Shown here: positions 16,493-24,500 of the stretch, piece after piece
How positions within the stretch are numbered: position 1 is the first letter of the stretch
Layout of the letters: each line of letters starts with the position of its first letter
Assembly: GCA_034430215.1 (NCBI GenBank)
Contig: DAOUFE010000036.1
Coordinates: 1-64,000 of the forward strand
Origin: UBA4782 sp034430215
Lineage (GTDB): Bacteria > Chloroflexota > Anaerolineae > Anaerolineales > Anaerolineaceae
Length of the DNA stretch: 64,000 nt
Direction: 5' to 3'
Position numbers and translations under genes: made by a program
The notes under the pieces: model-generated
What the model was told of the DNA's origin: nothing
Database searches by the model: none
What the model saw: only the letters and a program-made list of their open reading frames with translations

Positions 16493-17779
16493 ATGTCAGG
16501 TAATCACGATTATCAGGTTGGACAGGCTATTGGGCGATATCAAATAGTCCAATTGCTTGGCAAGGGTGGAATGGCAACGGTTTATAAGGCGCTGGATACC
16601 CGTCTGGAAAGGTATGTAGCTATTAAAATGCTACATGCTATAGAAGAAGATGAGACTTTCTTGATACGGTTTGAACGAGAAGCAAAAGCATTGGCTCATC
16701 TCTCGCATCCCCATATCGTTAAAGTTCTGGATTACGGAGATGAGAATGGTTCTCCCTATTTGATCATGGAATATATTGGGGGAGGTACCCTGAAAGATCG
16801 GATGGGGCAGCCTATACCCTGGCAACAGGCTTCTCAGATTCTTCTTCCCATCACACAGGCATTGGATTACGCGCACAACCAGAACATTATTCATCGCGAC
16901 GTTAAGCCGGCGAATATCCTGATCACAGAATATGATCAGCCCATGCTTTCAGATTTTGGCATTGCGAAAACAATAGGTCAACAAACCCACACTGATCTTA
17001 CAGGCACAGGATTTGGAATTGGCACACCCCATTACATGGCGCCCGAACAAGGATTTGGAAAGAAACTGGATGGTAGGGCAGATATCTATTCTCTTGGGGT
17101 GGTCATGTATGAAATGATCACTGGCAGATTACCTTTCGATGCCGATACCCCTATGGCTGTAGTTCTCATGCATGCCACAGAAACACCACCTCTGCCGCAC
17201 GAAGTTTTCCCCGGCATACCCGAACCTGTGGAAAACGTCATTTTGAGGGCAATGGCTAAAATACCCGAAGATCGTTTCCCAAGTATGGCAACGATGGGAG
17301 CTGCACTGGAGAATTTATCACGCGGTGTGATGCCAGTCGTGTCAATTGCGCCACCTGTTAAGGTCTCTCAGCAAGTTCTTCCTGCAACTCAAGTTGTCAT
17401 GCCTGAGAAATCAATCGAAAAAGCGAAGAAACCCACCCGGTCTCGAAGTGTTGGACGATGGCTACTCACCTTTTTTGGTATCCTGATTGCAGCACTGGTT
17501 ACAGCTACATTGATCATAAGTCTCGCTGGTGCAGCCATTGCTTCCAGATTGATCCAAACTGCCTTTTCCAACATCGGATACACTTTTACCGATACCGATA
17601 TTGAACGCACAGAATTTCTGACCGAATATGAAGCCACTCAAGCACTCAATAATTCGTTGGATATGTTTTCTGGTGATTGGATCAACTCTTTAGATGTCAA
17701 TTTTCAGAGCCCAGATCGTGCGTTCATTACTGCCGATACCAGTTATGGGCAGGCTACGATCGAAATAAAAATCACTTAA
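16493..17779 (+). CDS. Membrane Ser/Thr protein kinase, C-terminus cut by in-frame TAA
   Basis: A 428-residue Hanks-type kinase. Residues 14-275 are the kinase domain with the Gly loop LGKGGMATVYKA, invariant Lys in VAIKML, the catalytic loop HRDVKPANI and DFGIAK. A basic Pro-rich linker precedes a single membrane helix (about 325-350), so the last 78 residues lie outside the membrane. The extracytoplasmic part ends abruptly at TAA 17777-17779. The same frame then stays open for 60 more codons with a sequence that reads as the natural continuation of the domain (see 17780-17962). The gene is therefore broken, misread or subject to read-through; the kinase part is intact. Confidence 0.85.
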   Translation: MSGNHDYQVGQAIGRYQIVQLLGKGGMATVYKALDTRLERYVAIKMLHAIEEDETFLIRFEREAKALAHLSHPHIVKVLDYGDENGSPYLIMEYIGGGTLKDRMGQPIPWQQASQILLPITQALDYAHNQNIIHRDVKPANILITEYDQPMLSDFGIAKTIGQQTHTDLTGTGFGIGTPHYMAPEQGFGKKLDGRADIYSLGVVMYEMITGRLPFDADTPMAVVLMHATETPPLPHEVFPGIPEPVENVILRAMAKIPEDRFPSMATMGAALENLSRGVMPVVSIAPPVKVSQQVLPATQVVMPEKSIEKAKKPTRSRSVGRWLLTFFGILIAALVTATLIISLAGAAIASRLIQTAFSNIGYTFTDTDIERTEFLTEYEATQALNNSLDMFSGDWINSLDVNFQSPDRAFITADTSYGQATIEIKIT

Positions 17780-17962
17780 ACCGGAGGACATCCGATCTTC
17801 TCATTGCGTAAATATAATAACGTTCCCCTGATACTTGTGGGTGGCATTCTCTCTAACGGAATCAATACCGGAATCTCTAAAGCGATGGATAATGCGAATT
17901 TCGAATTAGACAATGTGAAAATTACCAACTCACGAATTACTTACGATATCATCCCTAAATAG
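17780..17962 (+). pseudogene. In-frame continuation of the kinase extracytoplasmic domain after the TAA
   Basis: Directly after the kinase stop the same frame runs for 60 codons to TAG 17960-17962. It encodes a domain-like stretch beginning TGGHPIFSLRKYNNVPLILV and containing NGINTGISKAM. The pattern of a strand, a 'nvPL' turn, an amphipathic helix and a final strand resembles the end of lipid-binding DUF2993/LmeA-like domains (tentative). One base change (CAA, AAA or GAA to TAA) would explain the break. GGAGGA at 17783-17788 could also allow re-initiation at TTG 17804, giving a 52-residue separate product. Confidence 0.6.
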
Positions 17963-18002
17963 CATCTTGATATTTAAGATCTATTGACAGGAACATTGCC
18001 AG

Positions 18003-18028
18003 GAATTCCCATCCTTGAATGGGAATTC
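18003..18028. repeat. Perfect inverted repeat upstream of the ECF sigma gene
   Basis: GAATTCCCAT (18003-18012) and ATGGGAATTC (18019-18028) with a 6-nt loop. No T-run follows on either strand, so it is a weak terminator candidate for the kinase and may instead be a protein-binding site for the sigma-factor operon that starts at 18121. Confidence 0.45.
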
Positions 18029-18120
18029 TCGATTAAAGAGAAGGTTTACAATAGAAATATGCAACTATTTTCTATCCATTGCGTATATGAAGTAGAACAA
18101 TTCAGTTTCTGGAGTTGAGT

Positions 18121-18711
18121 GTGAACAGCGATCAGCCAGAATGGCTAAAACAGGCGCTCAAAGGAGATCAAGAAGCATTCAGTGTACTGGTAGATACCTA
18201 TCAGCGACCTGTTTATAACCTTTGCTATCGCATGCTGGGTGATGCTGGAGAAGCTGAAGATGCAGCACAAGAAACATTTTGGCGGGCGTACCAACACGGT
18301 AATCGTTACGATTTTGATCGCCCATTCATGACCTGGCTGCTGGCGATTGCCGCCCACTACTGCATTGATCAGCAACGAAAAAAACGCATGCCCACCTTTT
18401 CTATTGACCTGGTAGTAGAGGAAATGCTATCAGACCCAACTCCCGGACCCGAAAAAATGGCAGGCAGAAAAGAGGAAGCAAATATTCTTCAGAGAGTGCT
18501 TGCCCAATTGAAATCAGAAGATCGTGCTGTGATTATTTTACGTTATTGGTATGAAATGTCAGAAGACGAGATTGCCCAGACCCTATCCACCACTACCAGC
18601 GCAGTAAAAAGCAGGTTGCACCGTGCTCGATTAATGATTGCACAGCAATACAAGGTACCAGAAGCAATTCCCGCCTCAGGAGGTAATTCTTATGAGCCAT
18701 TACCCTTATGA
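18121..18711 (+). CDS. ECF-type RNA polymerase sigma factor
   Basis: A 196-residue sigma-70 family ECF factor. Region 2 contains YNLCYRMLGDAGEAEDAAQETFWRAY (split over about 30-58) and region 4 contains YEMSEDEIAQTLSTTTSAVKSRLHRAR near 140-168. The frame opens at TTG 18115, but GGAG at 18111-18114 has proper 6-nt spacing only to GTG 18121. The 3' end overlaps the anti-sigma gene by 20 bp. It most likely directs an envelope-stress regulon including its own operon. Confidence 0.88.
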   Translation: MNSDQPEWLKQALKGDQEAFSVLVDTYQRPVYNLCYRMLGDAGEAEDAAQETFWRAYQHGNRYDFDRPFMTWLLAIAAHYCIDQQRKKRMPTFSIDLVVEEMLSDPTPGPEKMAGRKEEANILQRVLAQLKSEDRAVIILRYWYEMSEDEIAQTLSTTTSAVKSRLHRARLMIAQQYKVPEAIPASGGNSYEPLPL

Positions 18712-19258
18712 AGAGTGGATTTTATCCGACGAATCTTTAACTCCTCAGCAGGTCAGGGCTGTACGTGAGCACATCGAAAAATGCAGCCAATGCCACCAAC
18801 TCCAAAAACAGTGGCAGGCAGCGAAGCTTGAGATCAAAGCAGAAGGATTCGCATCACCTGGTGCAGGCTTCACCACTCGTTGGCAAACCAGCCTGGCTGA
18901 CCGTCATGCGCTCCAGCAAAAACGATCTGCACAAAGATTGGCTCTTTTCCTGGTAGGGTTAGCAGTGATCACCTTAGGATTATGGGTTGCCTATACCGTA
19001 TCGACTACCTCTCCTTCTGACCTTCTGGCATTGTTTTTTACGACCACAGCTCGTCTTTTGATTTTCTATCAGGAATTAAAAATGATCGTTCTACCTGTAA
19101 TCTTTAGAATTCCACCAATTCTCTACCTCATGGCTTGGATCCTCACACTAGGTACAACCTTAATCCTTGCCGTTGTTTGGGGAGGTGCATTATGGCATTT
19201 TTCATTCAAGAAGTCAAAATCAGGTGAACTTGTTCATGAAGGAGTGAAAATTCAATGA
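18692..19258 (+). CDS. Zinc-finger anti-sigma factor, membrane anchored
   Basis: A 188-residue protein. The N-terminus carries the ZAS motif HIEKCSQC (residues 26-33), which binds and inhibits the cognate ECF sigma factor. Two or three hydrophobic segments follow, near 90-110, 120-150 and 152-175. AGGAGG at 18678-18683 fixes ATG 18692; the longer frame is a shadow inside the sigma gene. It is coupled to the next gene by an ATGA overlap. Confidence 0.82.
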   Translation: MSHYPYEEWILSDESLTPQQVRAVREHIEKCSQCHQLQKQWQAAKLEIKAEGFASPGAGFTTRWQTSLADRHALQQKRSAQRLALFLVGLAVITLGLWVAYTVSTTSPSDLLALFFTTTARLLIFYQELKMIVLPVIFRIPPILYLMAWILTLGTTLILAVVWGGALWHFSFKKSKSGELVHEGVKIQ

Positions 19259-20394
19259 AAACTATGAAATTTCTTGGTTCAATCTTCCTGCTGTCCTTCA
19301 TCTTGTTATTTACCATTACTGGTACAGCACTTGCAAATAGCCAGGATTGTGGATCCCTCTTATTAGGAGATACCTGCGTACTACGCAGCGGACATACCCT
19401 CAAGGGTGATCTACTGATCTTTGGCGGATCAGCAACTTTGGAAAGTGAATCAACCGTTACCGGAAACATTGTTTTGATGGGCGGTTCTCTCGAAGCTCAT
19501 GGTATGATCGATGGCGATATCGTCTCGACAGGAGGATTTGTACATCTATATGATGGAGCAAATGTAAAAGGCGATATCGTTCGAGTAGGTGGAAATGTTG
19601 TGCAAGATAGCGGTGCAATTGTTCAAGGAGACATTATTACATCCACCAGCCCGGGTAATGTTGTTACAGATCTTGATCTTGAAAATGCGATTTCTCAGAA
19701 TGTTTTCCGCCCCGTTGGTAACTTTTTCCGTTCCACTTTCTCTGCGTTAGCGTTTGCCATCATTGCAATTATCGTTGCCCTCATAGCTCCAAAAGGAAAT
19801 GAACGGTTGGCAAAAACGATTTCTTCCCGTTTTGCCCTTTCATTGGGAATGGGCACATTGGGAATGCTGGTGATCGCTTTGGGCAGCATCATTCTATCAG
19901 TAACGATTATAGGAATACCAATAGCTGTCTTGGTTTTACTGGCTTTTACTGTTGCACTGTTCTTTGGTTGGTTTGGACTCGGATTAGAAATTGGTAATCT
20001 GGTGGCAAAACTCTTCAAAACAACCTGGTCAACTCCAATAGCCATTGGAATCGGTACACTGGTTCTTTCATTAGGATGTGCAGCAATTGGCTGGGTTCCC
20101 TGCCTGGGACAACTTGTTGTTTTCGTAGCAGTCATGGTCGGATTTGGCGCCGTTGTTCTTACCCGCTTTGGAACCCGACTACCAGAAGGTGTGAAAGAGG
20201 TTAATGTCCCTCCTACTCCACCCTCATTTACTATTCAGGAAGCAATATCAAGCCCTTCTGCCACAGAAACTTCCAGCAATATTGGAAGAACCCAGATGAT
20301 GGACGAAGAAACAATAAAGAAGATGGTCAAAAAAGCGGGAGAAGAGCCAATAACTTCTCCAAAACCTGAAGAGCCATTGCCACCGACAGAATAA
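19255..20394 (+). CDS. Membrane protein with bactofilin-like beta-helix domain
   Basis: A 379-residue protein. After a signal peptide (cleaved near residue 28), residues 35-130 are short repeats of the type GDLLIFGGSATLESESTVTG, the polymer-forming bactofilin-like beta-helix. Here the domain is predicted outside the membrane. Four or five membrane segments follow (about 165-300), then a cytoplasmic Pro/Glu-rich tail. It starts within the anti-sigma stop codon, so it is co-translated with the sigma/anti-sigma pair. It is probably an envelope sensor or shape-related effector of that regulon. Confidence 0.7.
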   Translation: MKTMKFLGSIFLLSFILLFTITGTALANSQDCGSLLLGDTCVLRSGHTLKGDLLIFGGSATLESESTVTGNIVLMGGSLEAHGMIDGDIVSTGGFVHLYDGANVKGDIVRVGGNVVQDSGAIVQGDIITSTSPGNVVTDLDLENAISQNVFRPVGNFFRSTFSALAFAIIAIIVALIAPKGNERLAKTISSRFALSLGMGTLGMLVIALGSIILSVTIIGIPIAVLVLLAFTVALFFGWFGLGLEIGNLVAKLFKTTWSTPIAIGIGTLVLSLGCAAIGWVPCLGQLVVFVAVMVGFGAVVLTRFGTRLPEGVKEVNVPPTPPSFTIQEAISSPSATETSSNIGRTQMMDEETIKKMVKKAGEEPITSPKPEEPLPPTE

Positions 20395-20406
20395 ATTAAG
20401 ATATTC

Positions 20407-20439
20407 GGAGCTGACTGATCAACAAGATTTGTCAGCTCC
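20407..20439 (+). repeat. Intercistronic hairpin
   Basis: GGAGCTGAC (20407-20415) pairs with GTCAGCTCC (20431-20439) between the bactofilin-like and lipoprotein genes. No T-run follows, so an mRNA-stability element or partial terminator is more likely than a full stop. Confidence 0.45.
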
Positions 20440-20470
20440 TTCACCTTCGGATGATATCGAGGAGGTTGAA

Positions 20471-21331
20471 ATGAAGAGAAAAATTTATATTCTTATTACT
20501 ATTACCATTCTTCTTTTTTCCAGTCTGGCATGTTCCATTGGACTACCATTCAACACCGCAAAAACTGGTGAGACAGAAGTATTTACGATTGATGAGGAAG
20601 ATTCCACGGCTTCCACTGTTAAATTGACATTTGCAATGGGTGCTGGAAAATTCACTCTGCAACCAGGTGCAAAAAAACTGGTTGAAGGAACCGTCACATA
20701 CAATATCGCAGAACTGAAACCCGTTATTGAACGTGGAGTGGGAAGTCTGTACATCCATCAGGATTTTAATTGGGACAAGATACCGATCGATCCAGACAAT
20801 ACCATTAATGAGTGGAATTTAAAATTAGGATCCAGACCAATGGATTTGACCATTAATGGTGGCGCATATGAGGCAAACTTTGATCTGAGTGGGTTACCAA
20901 TAACAGATCTAGATGTTAATGAAGGCGCATCAAGCACAGAAATTACTTTTTCGCAGCCCAATCCTGAGACAATTGAAAGGATTTCTTATCACACTGGTGC
21001 CTCACAGGTAAAAATAATCGGACTTGCCAATGCCAACTTCAAAGAAATGAATTTCTCCAGCGGAGCGGGATCATACACTCTTGATTTCAGCGGTACCTTG
21101 AGGCAGGATGCTAATGTGACCATCAATTCAGCCGTCAGTGAATTGAAGATCATCGTACCCGTAGGAATGAACACTCAGGTAGATGTGCAGGAAGGTGTCA
21201 GTAATGTGGATATCAACGGTACATGGACAAGTATTAATAATGTATATTCCACTTCTGGCAGTGGTCCCGTCTTGTACATCAAAATTCAAATGGGGCTTGG
21301 GAATGTGGTGTTAGATCAAATTTCAGAGTGA
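20471..21331 (+). CDS. Toastrack-like (DUF4097/LiaF-type) lipoprotein
   Basis: A 286-residue lipoprotein with lipobox FSSLACS near residue 19. The mature part is a series of short beta-strand repeats (VKLTFAMGAGKFTL, ISYHTGASQVKIIGL, MNFSSGAGSYTLDF, VNINSAVSELKI-like), the pattern of toastrack domains seen in stress-linked membrane proteins. GGAGG precedes ATG 20471. It is the last gene of the ECF sigma operon, and its 3' end overlaps the convergent MFS gene by 16 bp. Family assignment is by repeat pattern only. Confidence 0.65.
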   Translation: MKRKIYILITITILLFSSLACSIGLPFNTAKTGETEVFTIDEEDSTASTVKLTFAMGAGKFTLQPGAKKLVEGTVTYNIAELKPVIERGVGSLYIHQDFNWDKIPIDPDNTINEWNLKLGSRPMDLTINGGAYEANFDLSGLPITDLDVNEGASSTEITFSQPNPETIERISYHTGASQVKIIGLANANFKEMNFSSGAGSYTLDFSGTLRQDANVTINSAVSELKIIVPVGMNTQVDVQEGVSNVDINGTWTSINNVYSTSGSGPVLYIKIQMGLGNVVLDQISE

Positions 21332-22473
21332 TTGTTGCGGAAAAACAAACCTAACAATCCACCGATAAATGCCAGTGCTGCACTCAGGTAAAAAACGGGT
21401 GTAAATCCGTATAAGTCAGCAATATGACCACTAATTAATGTACCGAGTGCTCCACTGGCAAATAGAAAACCCATCGTTAAACCAGAAGCCAATCCCATAC
21501 CTACCGGAAATAGATGTTGAGAAAGAACAACGATACAACTAAAAGGCATGCCGGTAAGGAATCCAGACAGAACAACAAAAACATATAACCACCCAGATAG
21601 CCCAACATACGGGATAAGCAATAACGGTATGAAACTTGATCCTAATCCGAAGAGGATCACTCTCCACTTCCCTACTTTATCTGCCAGACTACCCCCAGCC
21701 AGAACGCCAATTGCTGAGCCACCGCTGAATAATGCCAGCATTACCCCATATTCTGTAGGAGTCCAACCAGCGTCACTGAGATATTTCGGGAGAAAAGCGG
21801 TCATATTTTGTTGAGACCAGGATTGAAGTGCAGCCAAAAGGATCAATACGACCAATATCCAAATACCTGGTTTACTAAATTCTCTGGTTGCTACCTGACT
21901 TGTTCTTGATGTAGAAACATAATTCTTGAGTTTAAAAGCCCATCCAGCAACTGGTGCTGAAATAACAGCAATGACTGCCAGACCTCGCATTCCATAAGAT
22001 TGCAGAAGAATTCCACCAATAATCGGACCGAGAAAATAACCAATATTTCCCAGCAATGAAAACAAGGAGGCGGCAGTCGTTTCCTGTCCTGCCAATCTGG
22101 TTCTCCCGATCATGGTAGCTTGAGCAGCTCCTGCGGGATGCACAGCACTGGAGCCTAGTGCGCCTATCACAAGAAAAATAATTGATGGCCACCCCGGGAC
22201 AACCACAGCTAATCCTAAAAAGACCGCCATCCATAATACTCCTCCAGCTACAATCCAGCGCGTACCAATTCGGTCACTCAAAAAACCAAAGATCGGTTGC
22301 ATAAGAGAACCAAGCATAACATGTACGGTACTCACAGCAGCGATCATGGCGTTCGATAGTTCTAATGGCTCACTAAGAAACGCAAGGACAATACCGCGAA
22401 AACTGTTGATGAAATCAACAGTAAAGTGGCTGATTGCCACAGCAAGGAAGAAGGGGTCGGTAAGAAAGGACAT
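21316..22473 (-). CDS. MFS transporter (fosmidomycin-resistance-like branch)
   Basis: A 385-residue major facilitator with about 12 hydrophobic helices. The N-terminus AISHFTVDFINSFRGIVLAFL and the loop FGFLSDRIGTRW, with a second-half counterpart GSLADKVGKWR, are typical of the Fsr-like branch. The substrate is not predictable. It starts 5 bp after nadD ends and probably belongs to the nadD-obgE transcript. The tail-to-tail overlap with the lipoprotein gene is 16 bp. Confidence 0.75.
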   Translation of the reverse strand: MSFLTDPFFLAVAISHFTVDFINSFRGIVLAFLSEPLELSNAMIAAVSTVHVMLGSLMQPIFGFLSDRIGTRWIVAGGVLWMAVFLGLAVVVPGWPSIIFLVIGALGSSAVHPAGAAQATMIGRTRLAGQETTAASLFSLLGNIGYFLGPIIGGILLQSYGMRGLAVIAVISAPVAGWAFKLKNYVSTSRTSQVATREFSKPGIWILVVLILLAALQSWSQQNMTAFLPKYLSDAGWTPTEYGVMLALFSGGSAIGVLAGGSLADKVGKWRVILFGLGSSFIPLLLIPYVGLSGWLYVFVVLSGFLTGMPFSCIVVLSQHLFPVGMGLASGLTMGFLFASGALGTLISGHIADLYGFTPVFYLSAALAFIGGLLGLFFRNNHSEI

Positions 22474-22478
22474 TGTGG

Positions 22479-23075
22479 CTAAATATAATAATGTTTTTTA
22501 CAGATAATTTCGTAGACTTCAGGTAAAAGGTAATATCGGAAAGGCATTCCCGCCTGAATGCGCTGCCTGATCTGCGATGCAGAAATTTCCAGCAAGGGAA
22601 CATCAATGAAACGTAGCTTTTTTGTTAACCCGGGTAATTGTTCTTCCAACCAGGGCAGATTCACGTCATCATCAGGGCGACGCATCACTCCAATGGCATG
22701 GCATTCCTTGATGAATTCCATCGGTCGATCCCAATTAGGAAGGTCATGTAGCGAGTCACCACCGATCAAGTAGACGAGTTCATCATCAGGATTCTGCTCA
22801 CCAAGGATTCTCATGGTGTCAGAAACATATTGTGGTCCCGGTCTATCCAATTCCACTCTTGACAGCTCAAAAAGTGGTTCGTTTTTTAATGCAGCTAAAG
22901 AAAGTTCAAGCCGCATGTCCACTGGGCTGATCTCTTGCCCACGTTTATGGGGGGGATCTGGTGTTAAGACCCAGAGCAATTTATCAAGATGCAACTGGGC
23001 GTATGCTTCCATTGCCAGGATCATATGCCCAAGATGAGGGGGGTCAAATGTGCCGCCAAATACGCCTATGCGCAT
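22479..23075 (-). CDS. nadD: Nicotinate-nucleotide adenylyltransferase
   Basis: Transfers AMP from ATP to nicotinate mononucleotide in NAD synthesis. The 198-residue nucleotidyltransferase has GGTFDPPHLGHM at 7-18, which includes the HxGH motif, and the C-terminal SASQIRQRI segment corresponding to ISxTxxR. The length is typical. It starts 3 bp after obgE, matching the common obgE-nadD order in Gram-positive-type genomes. Confidence 0.92.
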   Translation of the reverse strand: MRIGVFGGTFDPPHLGHMILAMEAYAQLHLDKLLWVLTPDPPHKRGQEISPVDMRLELSLAALKNEPLFELSRVELDRPGPQYVSDTMRILGEQNPDDELVYLIGGDSLHDLPNWDRPMEFIKECHAIGVMRRPDDDVNLPWLEEQLPGLTKKLRFIDVPLLEISASQIRQRIQAGMPFRYYLLPEVYEIICKKHYYI

Positions 23076-23078
23076 GTC

Positions 23079-24335
23079 TCAGTCCTGCCATTCCAGTTCA
23101 TAATCTCCAATCCAGACGGTATCACCCTGCTCTACTCCAGCTTTTCGCAATGCTTCTTCAATCCCAAGAGTTTCAAGCAAATGATGAAAACGTCGAACCG
23201 AATCTTCATATTCCCAATATGTCATACTGGCAGCCCTTTCGATGGCTGCTCCCTTCACTTTCCAACCCTCGGCAGTTTGCTCAATTGTAAAGGCTCTCGG
23301 ATCTACTGCAGGGCGATAAATCGGCATCTCTACCACATCTCTTGTTATAGGAGCTGTTTGCAGCAATTCGGCAGTCTTCTTCACCACTGCATCCAATCCT
23401 GTTCGCGCCATTGCTGATATGGTTAAAAATGGGTACCCTCGTTTGGTGATAGCTTTTTCAATAGCCTTTTGTCTCTTTTGTACTTCGGGCATGTCCATCT
23501 TGTTTAAAACCACCAGTTGTGGTTTATCTGCCAAAGTATCATCGAATAATGCCATTTCACTATTGATCTGTGCAAAATCCAGCAACGGATCTTCCGCCAA
23601 ACCATCCAACACGTGGATAAGCACTCTCGTTCTTTGAACATGTCGTAAGAATGAATCTCCCAGCCCGGCACCAGCATGTGCACCTTCGATCAATCCGGGG
23701 ATGTCTGCCAGAACAAAGCGGGTATCCCTATCTACTTCAGCCACACCAAGGTTGGGTTCCAATGTCGTGAAAGGATAATCTGCGATTTTTGGTTTTGCGT
23801 TTGTAAGGGCTGCTAACAGGCTGGATTTTCCCGCGTTGGGTACCCCAACAATACCCACATCTGCGATCAACTTTAATTCGAGACGGATGCTCTTTTCTTC
23901 TGCGGGTTCCCCTTTTTCTGCGATTCGAGGAGCCTGCCGACTGGGTGTGGCAAAATGCTGGTTTCCACGACCACCCCTTCCCCCTTTACATACTACTAAT
24001 CGTTGGTCTGCACTGACCAGGTCACCCAGCACCTTATTGGTCATGGCATCATACACAACCGTACCAGGTGGTACAGGAATAATCAAATCTTCTGCTGATT
24101 TTCCCGACATATTGTTTGCCCCTCCCGATTTGCCCGAATCAGCGATAAATCGAGTCTGGTGACGGAAATCAGCCAATGTGTTCTTGGTAGGCACTACTAC
24201 TAAAATAACATCACCACCCCTGCCACCATCCCCCCCATCAGGTCCCCCACGGGTAATATATTTCTCACGGTGGAAATGAACAATTCCATCACCACCTTTA
24301 CCAGAACGTACCAGAATTTCAACTTCGTCTATCAT
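23079..24335 (-). CDS. obgE: Obg family GTPase
   Basis: An essential ribosome-associated GTPase. The 418-residue protein has the Gly-rich Obg fold at 1-157 (GKGGDGIVHFHREKY...), the G domain with GVPNAGKSSL near 166, DIPGLIEGAHAGAGLG near 212 and NKMD near 280, and a C-terminal OCT domain (about 340-418). The ATG follows AAGG at short distance. The 5' untranslated region carries a three-stem structured element (24359-24479). Confidence 0.94.
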   Translation of the reverse strand: MIDEVEILVRSGKGGDGIVHFHREKYITRGGPDGGDGGRGGDVILVVVPTKNTLADFRHQTRFIADSGKSGGANNMSGKSAEDLIIPVPPGTVVYDAMTNKVLGDLVSADQRLVVCKGGRGGRGNQHFATPSRQAPRIAEKGEPAEEKSIRLELKLIADVGIVGVPNAGKSSLLAALTNAKPKIADYPFTTLEPNLGVAEVDRDTRFVLADIPGLIEGAHAGAGLGDSFLRHVQRTRVLIHVLDGLAEDPLLDFAQINSEMALFDDTLADKPQLVVLNKMDMPEVQKRQKAIEKAITKRGYPFLTISAMARTGLDAVVKKTAELLQTAPITRDVVEMPIYRPAVDPRAFTIEQTAEGWKVKGAAIERAASMTYWEYEDSVRRFHHLLETLGIEEALRKAGVEQGDTVWIGDYELEWQD

Positions 24336-24358
24336 CGTACCTTGCCATATATGAACAA

Positions 24359-24479
24359 AGCCAGAGGAAATTTATTTATCAATCTACGAAGCGAAGTTCA
24401 TCATCTATCATGCGATGGCTTAACTTCGATCACCTGTCGGATACCTGGCAGGTGATGTTGCCTGCTTTTTCCTCTGGCT
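24359..24479 (-). ncRNA. Candidate structured RNA (three-stem junction) upstream of obgE
   Basis: A 12-bp perfect outer repeat, AGCCAGAGGAAA (24359-24370) with TTTCCTCTGGCT (24468-24479), encloses two inner hairpins: CGAAGTT/AACTTCG (24392-24398 with 24422-24428) and ATCACCTG/CAGGTGAT (24429-24436 with 24449-24456). The inner stems are adjacent, giving a three-way junction. It fills most of the 165-bp gap between the COG2403 GTPase stop and the obgE start. It is read here as an obgE leader RNA because both flanking genes are on the minus strand. No known riboswitch class is recognised, and no strong T-run follows. Confidence 0.45.
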
Positions 24480-24500
24480 CTGCGAAATTCTAATTAATTC

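Noticed and set aside
17984..17989. TTGACA upstream of the ECF sigma gene
   Set aside because: No -10 box lies at 16-18 bp; the nearest TACAAT (18047-18052) is far too distant to pair with it.
24445..24475. Terminator-like GCAGG/CCTGC hairpin with TTTTT on the plus strand
   Set aside because: No plus-strand gene lies upstream, and the segment is part of the larger three-stem element of the minus-strand obgE leader.
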